The notes under the pieces: generated by a model | Told to the model about the DNA's origin: nothing | The model's database searches: none | What the model saw: the letters and a program-made list of their open reading frames with translations, nothing else | Part shown: positions 1 through 8,349 of the stretch, piece after piece | How the letters are laid out: the number at the start of each line of letters is the position of its first letter | Position numbering within the stretch: position 1 is the stretch's first letter | Made by a program: the position numbers and the translations under genes | Assembly: GCF_004792415.1 (NCBI RefSeq) | Contig: NZ_CP038853.1 | Span: 1,488,001 to 1,552,000, forward strand | Direction: 5' to 3' | Source: Pantoea vagans | GTDB taxonomy: Bacteria; Pseudomonadota; Gammaproteobacteria; Enterobacterales; Enterobacteriaceae | DNA length: 64,000 bases

Positions 1-565
1 CATCCAGCGCTGAAATGGGCTCATCGGCGACAATAAAGTCCGGATTGAGAATCAGTGCCCGGGCAATGCCAATGCGCTGGCGTTGTCCCCCCGAGAATTC
101 GTGCGGGAAACGCGGGTAATGTTGCGGAGCCAGCCCGCAAATCTTCATTACCGCGATTACCCTGTCGTACAACTCCGCTCGGGTGCAGAGTTTATGCGCC
201 AGTAGCGCCTCACCAATGGCATCGCCGATACGCATACGCGGATTGAGAGAGCTGTAGGGGTCCTGAAACACCAGCTGGATTCTGGGGCGCAGCGCCTGCA
301 TTTCCCGCGCCGTCAGCGTCGACAGGTCCTGTCCCCGATACTTAATCGTGCCAGCGGTTTTATCATATAAGCCCAGCAGAGTGCGGCCTACGGTGGTTTT
401 GCCGCTGCCGGATTCGCCCACCAGACCGAAAATGGTGCCCGGACGGATGCGAAAGCTGACACCGTCAACGGCACGAAGCTGACCGGTTTCCTGACCAAAC
501 AGGCCATCGCGTATCGGGAAGTGCTTCTTCAGCGCGTCCACTTCAATGATGTATTCAGAACTCAT
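1..565 (-). CDS. Peptide-type ABC transporter ATPase, OppF/DppF-like (partial, runs off left edge)
   Basis: Second ATPase of a peptide/nickel-type ABC importer; it would power the membrane pore together with the ATPase encoded just upstream. Reading the minus strand gives [19 protein letters not shown], then Walker A (GESGSGKTT), the Q-loop stretch [12 protein letters not shown] typical of this subfamily, the signature [15 protein letters not shown], and Walker B with DEPISALD at the window edge. About 188 residues are present; the C-terminal part lies outside. The ATG at 565 overlaps the stop of the preceding ATPase by four bases (ATGA), so the two are translationally coupled. Substrate cannot be read from the ATPase; the neighbourhood suggests a sulfur-containing organic compound or peptide. 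Confidence 0.93.
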   Translation of the reverse strand, partial: MSSEYIIEVDALKKHFPIRDGLFGQETGQLRAVDGVSFRIRPGTIFGLVGESGSGKTTVGRTLLGLYDKTAGTIKYRGQDLSTLTAREMQALRPRIQLVFQDPYSSLNPRMRIGDAIGEALLAHKLCTRAELYDRVIAVMKICGLAPQHYPRFPHEFSGGQRQRIGIARALILNPDFIVADEPISALD

Positions 566-1542
566 GCGAAAGATTCCACTTTTTCACGGTGAAAACAGGC
601 GGCCTGCCGCGTTGTACCCACCAGCGGCGGTATGCCTGCCCGGCAGATTTCGCTGGCGCGTTCGCAGCGGTCAAAAAAAGCGCAGAATGCGGGCAGCGCG
701 GCAAGGTCTGGCACCTGACCGGGGATGGAGTAGAGCCGACGTCGCCGCTCGCCGGGAACCGGTCGGGACGCGATCAACCCCTGGGTATAGGGATGCAGCG
801 GATTACGCAGTACCTCTGCGGTGGGGCCGTATTCAACAACCCGCCCGGCATACATCACGACTACCTGCTCCGCCATCCGGGCAATGACGCCCAGATCGTG
901 GGTGATCAGCATCAGCGCCATCTGGCTGGCACGGGCCTGATCGCGCAGCAGACGCAGAATCTGAGCCTGAACGGTGACGTCCAGCGCCGTGGTTGGCTCG
1001 TCGGCAATCAGCAGTTTCGGCTGGCAGCTGAGTGCCATCGCAATCATGATGCGTTGCAGCATGCCGCCGGAAAGCTGGTGCGGGTAGCTGGTCATCAGAC
1101 TCTCCGCGCGCGCCAGTCCGACCTGGCTAATCAGCGCGATCGCCTGCTGCCAGGCAGCTTTAGGTGATTCTCCCCGATGGCGAATCAATGGCTCACACAG
1201 CTGCTCGCCAATGGTCAGCACCGGATTCAGGGCGCTCATCGGTTCCTGAAAAATCATCGCCAGCTGGTTGCCTCGCAGGTCGGCCATCCTGGCGGGATTG
1301 AGTGTCAGCAGATCCTGCCCCTGGAAGCGGATGGCTCCGCCTTCAATACGCGCGGCCTGCGGCGGCAACAGTCCCATCAACGACATGGCGGTAACACTTT
1401 TGCCACAGCCGGATTCGCCGACAATACCCAGGGTCTGTCCGGCATGAATAGTAAAGGAGACCTCCTGCACGGCCTGTACACGCCCCTGTTCGGCGGCAAA
1501 GGAGACGGATAACTGTTCGAAGGTGATCAGTGGCTGGCTCAT
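562..1542 (-). CDS. Peptide-type ABC transporter ATPase, OppD/DppD-like
   Basis: ATP-hydrolysing subunit of the importer, 326 residues, normal for OppD/DppD. Walker A is GESGCGKS (residues about 42-49), followed by the Q-loop [11 protein letters not shown], signature [15 protein letters not shown], and Walker [13 protein letters not shown] with a downstream LITHDLG switch histidine. The C-terminal third carries the oligopeptide-transporter extension (PYTQGL, then [14 protein letters not shown] and a Cys-rich end [12 protein letters not shown]) that marks this subfamily. It starts four bases inside the end of the upstream permease gene and ends in an ATGA overlap with the next ATPase, so it is an internal gene of one operon running leftwards. 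Confidence 0.95.
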   Translation of the reverse strand: MSQPLITFEQLSVSFAAEQGRVQAVQEVSFTIHAGQTLGIVGESGCGKSVTAMSLMGLLPPQAARIEGGAIRFQGQDLLTLNPARMADLRGNQLAMIFQEPMSALNPVLTIGEQLCEPLIRHRGESPKAAWQQAIALISQVGLARAESLMTSYPHQLSGGMLQRIMIAMALSCQPKLLIADEPTTALDVTVQAQILRLLRDQARASQMALMLITHDLGVIARMAEQVVVMYAGRVVEYGPTAEVLRNPLHPYTQGLIASRPVPGERRRRLYSIPGQVPDLAALPAFCAFFDRCERASEICRAGIPPLVGTTRQAACFHREKVESFA

Positions 1543-2489
1543 TTCTGGCTCCGTTTCATGCGGGGATCGAGCGCATCACGCAAGCCGTCGCCCAGTACGT
1601 TAATGGCAACCACGGTGATAAAGATGGCGATGCCCGGTGGCATCCACAGCCACGGGCGACGCTGGAAGTCGATCAGGCTATTGGCGGCATCCATCATATT
1701 GCCCCAGGAGGGGGTCGGCGGGACGACGCCAAGACCGAGATAGCTCAGCGCCGACTCGCTCAGAATGGCGTTCGCCACAGCCATCGTCGCCATGACCACC
1801 AGAATCGGGATGGTATTGGGCAGCAGATGACCAAACAGGCGGCGACGTGATGACAGGCCCAATACCTGCGTTGCCAGCATAAAATCACGCTCGCGCAGCG
1901 AAAGGATTTGCCCGCGCACCAGCCGCGCCAGTTTAGGCCACTCCAGCAGGCTCAGCATGATGACCACCATATAGATGCGCGCATCCGCAGAGAAATCGAG
2001 CTCCGACAGCATGGCGCCGGCGACAATCAGCAGCGGCAGGCTGGGTATGGTCATGACCAGATCGGCCAGACGCATAATCAGCTTGTCGGTCAGGCCACCC
2101 GCGTAGCCCGACACGGCACCGAGCAGATAACCCAGCGCCACCGACAGCAACATCGTCAGCAGGCCAATGGTCAGCGAAATGCGCCCGGCAAGGAGCAAAC
2201 GGGTGTAGACGTCCCGCCCCAGGAAATCGGTTCCCAGCCAGTGCTGCGCCCCTGGCGGTTTATTGATCATCAGGGCATCCGTGGCGTCATCCTGCCACGG
2301 TGACCAGATTGGTCCCAGCACGCACCAGATTGCCATGACAATCAGTAAAACCAGGCACACCATCGCCAGCGGATTGCGCCGTAATGCCTGCCATGCCTGG
2401 CGCCACGGTGAGGGCGTGGCCTGGGCCAGTGCCGGGATTACCGCTTTGCGCAGGCGGCGTTGCGTGGAAAAAAGTGAACTGATCATCAT
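1539..2489 (-). CDS. Peptide-type ABC transporter permease, OppC/DppC-like
   Basis: Inner-membrane pore subunit, 316 residues. It shows the family plan: a cytoplasmic N-terminus, one hydrophobic helix (about residues 42-65), a periplasmic segment with the family motif HWLGTDFLGRDVYTRLL, then a bundle of helices with the cytoplasmic EAA-type loop before LLPNTIPILVV. The C-terminus has the recurrent SYLGLGVVPPTPSWGNM motif. ATG at 2489 overlaps the stop of the preceding permease by four bases; a second ATG follows directly, so the start is uncertain by one codon. Confidence 0.94.
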   Translation of the reverse strand: MMISSLFSTQRRLRKAVIPALAQATPSPWRQAWQALRRNPLAMVCLVLLIVMAIWCVLGPIWSPWQDDATDALMINKPPGAQHWLGTDFLGRDVYTRLLLAGRISLTIGLLTMLLSVALGYLLGAVSGYAGGLTDKLIMRLADLVMTIPSLPLLIVAGAMLSELDFSADARIYMVVIMLSLLEWPKLARLVRGQILSLRERDFMLATQVLGLSSRRRLFGHLLPNTIPILVVMATMAVANAILSESALSYLGLGVVPPTPSWGNMMDAANSLIDFQRRPWLWMPPGIAIFITVVAINVLGDGLRDALDPRMKRSQK

Positions 2490-3445
2490 GAACTCACCCG
2501 AATACGCGGGTCAGCCCACGCGTAAAGCACGTCGGCCAGCAGATTGCCGAGGATAGTTAATACCGCCAGAAACAGCGTGAAACCCATCAGCACCGGATAG
2601 TCACGCGCAGCGAGCGAATCGATGTGGATATGTCCTGCACCCGGCCAGTTGAAGACTTTTTCGGTGATAATGGCACCCGAGAACAGGCCCGGCAGCTCAA
2701 AGCCGAGCAGGGTAATGATCGGCAGCAGCGCATTGCGCAATGCATGTTTCATGATCACCGTGCGTTCGCGTAAACCTTTTGCCCGGGCAGTGCGGATGAA
2801 ATCCATTTTGATGACGTCGAGCATGCTGGCGCGGAAATAGCGCGTCAGGCTGCCCGCCTGCAACATCACCAGTGCCAGCACCGGCAGCATCAGGTGGGCC
2901 GCCACCTGGACAATGTAGGCCCAGCCGCTGTCATCACTGCCGGTGTTGGTCATGCCGCCGACCGGCAACCAGTGCAGATCTACCGCGAACCATTTGATTA
3001 ACAGCAGGCAGAGAAAAAAGGTCGGAAAAGACATTGCGGCAAACACCAGCACGCTGACCAGATGATCGAACCACGAGTTGGGTTTGATTGCCGACGCGAT
3101 ACCGGCGGCAAGGCCAATTCCCCAGTAAAATACCAGCGCGACACTGGCGAGCAGGAAGGAATTCCAGACGTACTGGTTAAGCAACTGAGTGACAGGAATC
3201 TGGTATTGCAGTGAGAAACCCAAATCACCCCGCAACAGCTGGCCGAGCCAGTGCAGATAGCGGGTGAGCAGCGGCTGATCAAGGCCATAAATCGCCTTCA
3301 GCTCAGCCGCGCGCGCGGCGGTCAGCGTCACGTTGCCATCAATAAAGTCACCGGGTGTCTTTGCAAACAGCATAAAGATGATAAAAGAGGCAAACAGCAG
3401 CATGGGCAGGGTGTTCAGCAGCCGCCTCAGGATAAAATTTCTCAT
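2486..3445 (-). CDS. Peptide-type ABC transporter permease, OppB/DppB-like
   Basis: Inner-membrane pore subunit, 319 residues, the usual length for DppB. The N-terminus MRNFILRRLLNTLPML is the standard first helix of the family, and the periplasmic part contains the expected YGLDQPLLTRYLHWLGQLLRGDLGFS block. Several later helices and the EAA-loop region (RTARAKGLRERTVIMKHALRNALLPI) are clear. It is first of the membrane genes and follows the binding-protein gene after about 53 bases that hold a strong hairpin, a common way to keep binding-protein mRNA more abundant than permease mRNA. Confidence 0.94.
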   Translation of the reverse strand: MRNFILRRLLNTLPMLLFASFIIFMLFAKTPGDFIDGNVTLTAARAAELKAIYGLDQPLLTRYLHWLGQLLRGDLGFSLQYQIPVTQLLNQYVWNSFLLASVALVFYWGIGLAAGIASAIKPNSWFDHLVSVLVFAAMSFPTFFLCLLLIKWFAVDLHWLPVGGMTNTGSDDSGWAYIVQVAAHLMLPVLALVMLQAGSLTRYFRASMLDVIKMDFIRTARAKGLRERTVIMKHALRNALLPIITLLGFELPGLFSGAIITEKVFNWPGAGHIHIDSLAARDYPVLMGFTLFLAVLTILGNLLADVLYAWADPRIRVSS

Positions 3446-3457
3446 GGTCTTCTCATA

Positions 3458-3485
3458 TCAGCCGTCAGGAAGCCCTGACGGCTGA
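3458..3485 (-). promoter_or_regulatory. Intercistronic stem-loop between binding-protein and permease genes
   Basis: Perfect 12-bp arms (TCAGCCGTCAGG and its complement) around a four-base loop. It lies directly after the binding-protein stop and before the DppB-like start, inside the operon. There is no T-run, so an mRNA-stabilising or partially terminating hairpin is more likely than a full terminator. Confidence 0.7.
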
Positions 3486-3498
3486 ACAGTGGGCAAGG

Positions 3499-5187
3499 TT
3501 ACTTAACGATTTTGACGTCCGGCAGACTGCCGGTCAGGCCGTTATAGATATCCGGTTTAAAGCCGGTCACGCGGGCGCTGCTGGCGGAGAGGATCTGGCG
3601 ATAGCCGAGCAGGATCACCGGTGGGTCATCTGCCAGCACTTTATACAGCTGGTGGTAAATCGGTTTGCGCTGTGCCACATCCAGCACGGCATTGCCTTCA
3701 TTAATCAGCTTATCCACCTGAGGATTGTTATAACCAGACTCCTTAGCTTCGGTGCTGTAGTAATCCCATACCCCGTCATGCGGATCGTTTAACGTACTGG
3801 TACTAAAGGACGCCAGGTCGTAATTGCCCGCTTTGCGCTGGGCCATCAGCGCATTGAAGTCCACCACCTGGGGTTTCAGCAGCACACCAATTTGCTGCCA
3901 GTCCTCTTTGGCGATCGGGATAAGCGCGTCGTTCAGCACTTTTTTGCTTGCCAGTAAGGTCAGTTCAAGACGTTTGCCGTCCTTTACGCGAATACCATCG
4001 GCTCCGGGTTTCCAGCCCGCCTCATCAAGCAATTTTTTCGCCTGTGCCGGATCGTATTTGTAGGGATTCACGCCATCCGGGTTATACGCCCAGGAGATAG
4101 GCGCGATAGGTTCGACAGCAACCTTGCCATACCCCTGGTACACCACATCGATTAGCTTCTGACGATCCAGCCCGTAAATCAGCGCCTGACGCACTTTCGC
4201 ATCCTGCAACGCGGGGCGGCGAACGTTGAACTCGACTTTGCTGTAATCACTGGACCCGTAGAGGTTGATATTGGCAAAGCCGAGCAGTTTCAGCTGTTCA
4301 ATATCATCCGGTCGTGAAGTAAAGGCGTCGTAATCCGTTTCACCGGTCTGGAACAACTGGAAATTGGTTGAGGGGTTAGTGACGCGATAAATAAAACGAG
4401 GCGTTGGCGGTGTGCCACGATAAAAGTGGCTATTGGCATGAAAACGAATTTCCTGCCCGGGGATGTATTTGTCATAGACATAGGGGCCATTGCCCAGCGG
4501 TTTGCCATGCAGGGTGCGCAGATAGTCAAGATTGCCACGCTTATAGCCTTTGCCGTAATAAGCTTCCGACAGCACCGGCCCGCCAATTTTTGCCAGTGTG
4601 GTTGCGCCAGGTTGTGTGGTGGTGATCTGGAGCGTGAGGGGATCGATCACTTTCAGGCCACTGACGCTGTCGGCTTTACCTGTTTTATATTCCGCGCCCC
4701 CGGCAATATTGGCGAGGGTGATGTCGGTGTCGCCATCATATTTCGGGTCGTACAGGACGGTAAGGGTAAAGGCGACGTCTTTAGCGGTGAGTGGGGAGCC
4801 GTCGCTGAACGTCAGATTGGGGCGCAGCTTGATGGTATAGACTTTGTTATCCGGGCTTACCGTCCAGCTTTCCGCCAGACCCGGCACCAGATTGCCGTGG
4901 CTGTCCCAGTCAATCAGGCGTGAAAAAATGACGTTGGTGACATTTTCATCCCAGCCGTTGACAAAAAAGTAAGGGTTAAAAATTCCCTGAGGTTCAGAAA
5001 TGCCCGCCACCACCGTGTCTTTGCGCAATTTCGCCGTCGCCGGAATCTGGCTGGAATCGGTCGCCGGGGTGATACCTTCTTTAAGGGTATCGTCGGCAAA
5101 CGTCATAGAGCTGAAGGCTGCCAGGCTGCTGAAGAGTGCTATTTTAAGTCTGAACTGTATGCTTTGTTTGTTTATTAAACTGAGCAA
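3499..5187 (-). CDS. ABC transporter substrate-binding protein, family 5 (peptide/nickel type)
   Basis: Periplasmic receptor of the adjacent importer, 562 residues. The N-terminus has a signal peptide: Lys/Arg-containing start, hydrophobic LKIALFSSLAAFSS, cleavage probably after FA before DDTLKEG. The mature part shows family-5 hallmarks: GIFNPYFFVNGWDENVTNVIFSRLIDWD, LAESWTVSPDNKVYTIKLRPNLTFSDGSPLTAKDV and the NPYKYDPAQAKKLLDEAGW segment. The best start is a TTG at 5187: a GAGGGA Shine-Dalgarno lies about seven bases upstream, and the next in-frame ATG would remove the signal peptide. It heads the operon of dppB/C/D/F-like genes. Substrate unknown; the monooxygenases upstream suggest an organosulfur compound, but this is inference. 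Confidence 0.92.
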   Translation of the reverse strand: MLSLINKQSIQFRLKIALFSSLAAFSSMTFADDTLKEGITPATDSSQIPATAKLRKDTVVAGISEPQGIFNPYFFVNGWDENVTNVIFSRLIDWDSHGNLVPGLAESWTVSPDNKVYTIKLRPNLTFSDGSPLTAKDVAFTLTVLYDPKYDGDTDITLANIAGGAEYKTGKADSVSGLKVIDPLTLQITTTQPGATTLAKIGGPVLSEAYYGKGYKRGNLDYLRTLHGKPLGNGPYVYDKYIPGQEIRFHANSHFYRGTPPTPRFIYRVTNPSTNFQLFQTGETDYDAFTSRPDDIEQLKLLGFANINLYGSSDYSKVEFNVRRPALQDAKVRQALIYGLDRQKLIDVVYQGYGKVAVEPIAPISWAYNPDGVNPYKYDPAQAKKLLDEAGWKPGADGIRVKDGKRLELTLLASKKVLNDALIPIAKEDWQQIGVLLKPQVVDFNALMAQRKAGNYDLASFSTSTLNDPHDGVWDYYSTEAKESGYNNPQVDKLINEGNAVLDVAQRKPIYHQLYKVLADDPPVILLGYRQILSASSARVTGFKPDIYNGLTGSLPDVKIVK

Positions 5188-5475
5188 AAGAGATCCCTCA
5201 AAAATATAATGACAATGTTCATTTACAAAAACTGAAAATTAATCTTCCCCTGATCCGGTGTCTAACAATCAAACGCTATAACAAATAACGAAATGTCCTT
5301 ATGTTATTTATGGATAAGCTTGGGAATAATTGTCTTTATTATAAGAATGCGACTCAGATCAACGTTACGGCATAATAAAAAGATCGGTTAAGAATCCGGA
5401 CGTCCGCGCTATTTTTAACGCGTTAAGCCGGAATGCTACGGTTAGGATATTTGCCGGTGACTGTCATTTTGGATT

Positions 5476-6525
5476 TCATTCAGGCTCAACGGGCGAGACA
5501 TGCGGCAGTGCTGTCCAGCCCAGCTCCGGCGCAATCAGCGTCGCAAAATCGCTGATAATCTGGCTGTACTCCGCATAATGCAATTCATAAGGCAGTTCAA
5601 TTCTCAGCTCATTCACCAGACGTAAGACGGGATCGTGAAACAGCCGTTCGAGAATCTGCTCCGCACTGCCCACGATATCCTGAGAGAACAGGGTGCGTCG
5701 GGAGCCTTGGGGTGCCAGAGTGCGCGGGTAGCGGCTGGCGGCAAACTGCTGATAATGTCTGCGGGTGGTGGCATCCGCACTGTCGGTGGGAATGATGACG
5801 CGTCCCAGGGCGATGCGCGCCGCATGCCGACCGGCAGCCGCGAGATTTTCACGATACAGCTGGATTTGCGCCCGCTGTGCCTGGTAAAAATCGTCCGTTT
5901 CTTCACCGGAGGTGAGATTACCCGCGAGCAGATTAAATCCGTGGCTGCCTGCCCAGCGCGCCGAGCGGAGTGATCCTCCGCCATACCACAATCTGTCGAC
6001 CAGACCGGCCGCAAAGGGCTGAATACGCGGGCGTTGCGTATTGCCGGGTGAGAGAATAACCGTATTGTCATCGCCGAAGAAGCGGCCACTCAGGTTATCG
6101 CGCAGAGTCAGGACGCGCTGGTAAGAAAAATCCTGCTGCTGCCAGGCATCACCCCAGACAGAATGACCGATTAACTCAAGATGATTGGGTGCGCCTGCGC
6201 TCAGGCCGACATTCAACCGCCCCCTGGCGAGGATATCGACTGTCGCCAGGTCTTCAGCCAGACGAAATGGACTCTCATAACCCATCTGAATCACGGCGCT
6301 GCCCAGTTCTATCTGGCGGGTACGTTGCGTGGCGGCCGCGAGAAAGGTGCTGGCTGACGATACGCCATGTTCCAGATGTCGCTGGCGTACCCATGCACCA
6401 TTAAAACCCAGCTGCTCACCGCGTTCGAACAGCTGTAACGTCTGTTCAAGACCCTGAAGCGGAGCGTCATCAGGATAATTTCCCGGTGTCAGAAACGAGA
6501 TATGCGAGATAGCCGGTTGCGTCAT
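5476..6525 (-). CDS. LLM-class flavin-dependent oxidoreductase (luciferase-like monooxygenase)
   Basis: Predicted cytoplasmic FMN-dependent monooxygenase, 349 residues, bacterial luciferase fold. Family features are the opening strand ISFLTPGNY, the helix LFERGEQLGFNGAWVRQRH, the TFLAAATQRTRQIELGSAVIQMGYESPFRLAEDLATVDILARGRLNVGLSAG block (flavin-site region) and LWYGGGSLRSARWAGSHGFNLL near the phosphate-binding part. It resembles the alkanal-monooxygenase-like group that includes Bacillus YtmO rather than SsuD or DszA. It follows the two binding-protein genes by about 22 bases and precedes the peptide-type transporter, so it probably oxygenates the imported compound. Precise substrate unknown. 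Confidence 0.85.
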   Translation of the reverse strand: MTQPAISHISFLTPGNYPDDAPLQGLEQTLQLFERGEQLGFNGAWVRQRHLEHGVSSASTFLAAATQRTRQIELGSAVIQMGYESPFRLAEDLATVDILARGRLNVGLSAGAPNHLELIGHSVWGDAWQQQDFSYQRVLTLRDNLSGRFFGDDNTVILSPGNTQRPRIQPFAAGLVDRLWYGGGSLRSARWAGSHGFNLLAGNLTSGEETDDFYQAQRAQIQLYRENLAAAGRHAARIALGRVIIPTDSADATTRRHYQQFAASRYPRTLAPQGSRRTLFSQDIVGSAEQILERLFHDPVLRLVNELRIELPYELHYAEYSQIISDFATLIAPELGWTALPHVSPVEPE

Positions 6526-6547
6526 TCTGTTTTACTCATACCGGGGC

Positions 6548-7498
6548 TTAAGGCGTCAGCGTGACGACATGCTGGCGAATATCCGGATGGCTGGCGATCA
6601 GACCCTGTTGCTGATACCAGTCGGCTATATGCCCGATATGGGTTATCGCGGCGTCATCGACCGGCGTAACAGGAACGGTGTTGACCTTGCCCAGCAGTGC
6701 TGCCAGTGTGCTTCCCTGCTGCCCCATCTGTGAAGCCCAGATCTTACCTGCCTCAAGCGGATGGGCTTTGGCCCAGTGGTTCTCTTGCTGCAATACGTCA
6801 TAAACCCAGTAAAGCACTTCAGGATGCGCCTGATAAAACGCCTCGCTGACGAAATAACCTGCTGCATTTTCCGAACCAATCTGCTGACCCGTACTTAGCT
6901 GGCGGGCGTCATAACTCTGTCTGGCCAGAGAGAGGAAGGGATCCCAGGTCGCCCAGGCATCGACATGTCCCCCTACAAATGCCGTACCGGTGTCGGAAGG
7001 GCTGAGATAAACTTTGGTCACCTCCTGCTCCGGAATCCCGGCACGATCCAGTGCGCGTGAGAGCAGATACTCGCCGGTCCCGCCTTTGTTCACCGCCACT
7101 TTTTTGCCGCGCAGATCCTGCAACGAATGGATATCACTGCTATTGCGCACCACAATGCCTTCACCTTCAGCGGGCATGGCCTGATAAGCAAAGAAACGCA
7201 ACGGCAAACCCGCAGCGATGGCGGTAACAAACGCTGTGGAGCTGCCGGTGGTCATGTCAATTGAACCGGCATTTAACGCCTCATAAGCAGGGGCGGCAGC
7301 CGCAAACGGGCCCGACCAGACGACATTCACCTGATGCGCGGCCAGCGCTTTTTCCAGCGTTCCTTTCTCTTTAGCCAGCGCTAAGTCCGTGGGACCACGC
7401 AGAAAACCAATGCGCAGCGTGAGCGGTTCAGTCGCCATGGCCATCCCGGCACACAATATCAGCGCAGCAACAGCGGTACGGGTTATCCAGCGGGTCAT
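6548..7498 (-). CDS. ABC transporter substrate-binding protein, sulfonate/nitrate/taurine type
   Basis: Periplasmic solute receptor of the SsuA/TauA/NrtA superfamily, 316 residues. A signal peptide is evident (MTRWITRTAVAALILCAGMAMA, then TEPLTLRIGFLRGPTDLALAKEKGTLEKAL). Other supports are EALNAGSIDMTTGSSTAFVTAIAAGLPLRFFAYQ, IVVRNSSDIHSLQDLRGKKVAVNKGGTGEYLL and the AWATWDPFLSLA region that closes over the ligand in SsuA-type proteins. Its ATG at 7498 overlaps the previous stop (ATGA). No SsuB/SsuC-type ATPase or permease is in the window, so its partner is unknown. Confidence 0.88.
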   Translation of the reverse strand: MTRWITRTAVAALILCAGMAMATEPLTLRIGFLRGPTDLALAKEKGTLEKALAAHQVNVVWSGPFAAAAPAYEALNAGSIDMTTGSSTAFVTAIAAGLPLRFFAYQAMPAEGEGIVVRNSSDIHSLQDLRGKKVAVNKGGTGEYLLSRALDRAGIPEQEVTKVYLSPSDTGTAFVGGHVDAWATWDPFLSLARQSYDARQLSTGQQIGSENAAGYFVSEAFYQAHPEVLYWVYDVLQQENHWAKAHPLEAGKIWASQMGQQGSTLAALLGKVNTVPVTPVDDAAITHIGHIADWYQQQGLIASHPDIRQHVVTLTP

Positions 7499-8349
7499 GT
7501 CTGTCTCCTGGCGTTCAGTGATAAAGCCGGCGGGATGAAACCCACGGCAAAAAGATCGTCAGCCTGCTGCTGCTGTTCGGCTAACAGAGCGTCACTGGCC
7601 GGGGTGATACCCCAGGGACGCCCGCGTATTGTTTTCAGCCACTCATCAGGCAGGATGGCCGGGTTGAGTTTGTCGGCAAGAATCTGCGCGGCGGCTACCG
7701 GATGCTGCTCAATCCAGGCATCATTTACGCGCAACTGTTTCACGACCCAGGCTGCGACTTCGGGGTAGCGTTGCTGCCAGGCGGCACGCGTCCAGAACAG
7801 TGAACGGTTAATGATTTCATCGCCGACGGTGGAGCGCGCAACGACATCCTTTATCTGTAACGCGCGAGTCAGCCAGGGATCGATCGCCAGCCAGCCATCA
7901 ATGTCGCCATTGCGTAACGCAGTCATGGCATCCTGCCCCTGCAGGTCCAGCAGGGTGACATCGGTGCGGCGCAGGTTCTGTTTTTGCAGCAGACGCGCCA
8001 GAAAATGATCGGTGAAAGAACCGGGCATGCCCGCCAGTCGCTTACCACGCAGCGAGGAGATAGCGTTGCTTTGTAATGTCAGCAACGCGCAGTTGTTATT
8101 ACGTGGCGGCGAGCTGGCGAGATAAGCGACGTCCAGCCCGGTGGCCTGCGCACTTATCGGCGGGGTTGACCCGGTGCCAACCACATCGACCTGTTCATCA
8201 GCCAGCCACTCGCCGCTGCGTGCGCCCTGGGTATAGTCGAACCATTCCAGCTGCCAGCCCCGGTCTCTGGCGGCAGGTTCGATGACACCGCGATGGCGCA
8301 GAATAAACAGCGAGAGATTACTGGGATGGCTTCCCAGACGGATTTTCAT
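7495..8349 (-). CDS. SsuA/TauA-like solute-binding protein without a signal peptide
   Basis: 284 residues, related in fold to the adjacent binding protein: LRHRGVIEPAARDRGWQLEWFDYTQGARSGEWLADEQVDVVGTGSTPPISAQATG, then ISSLRGKRLAGMPGS and NGDIDGWLAIDPWLTRAL. The start was set at ATG 8349 because it gives an ATGA overlap with the SsuD-like stop; an upstream in-frame start at 8385 would only add a polar stretch (SSGRKWRSST) inside that gene. With either start there is no hydrophobic signal sequence, unlike its neighbour. It may act in the cytoplasm, or the true start may be mis-assigned. Function beyond the family is not known. Confidence 0.8.
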   Translation of the reverse strand: MKIRLGSHPSNLSLFILRHRGVIEPAARDRGWQLEWFDYTQGARSGEWLADEQVDVVGTGSTPPISAQATGLDVAYLASSPPRNNNCALLTLQSNAISSLRGKRLAGMPGSFTDHFLARLLQKQNLRRTDVTLLDLQGQDAMTALRNGDIDGWLAIDPWLTRALQIKDVVARSTVGDEIINRSLFWTRAAWQQRYPEVAAWVVKQLRVNDAWIEQHPVAAAQILADKLNPAILPDEWLKTIRGRPWGITPASDALLAEQQQQADDLFAVGFIPPALSLNARRQT

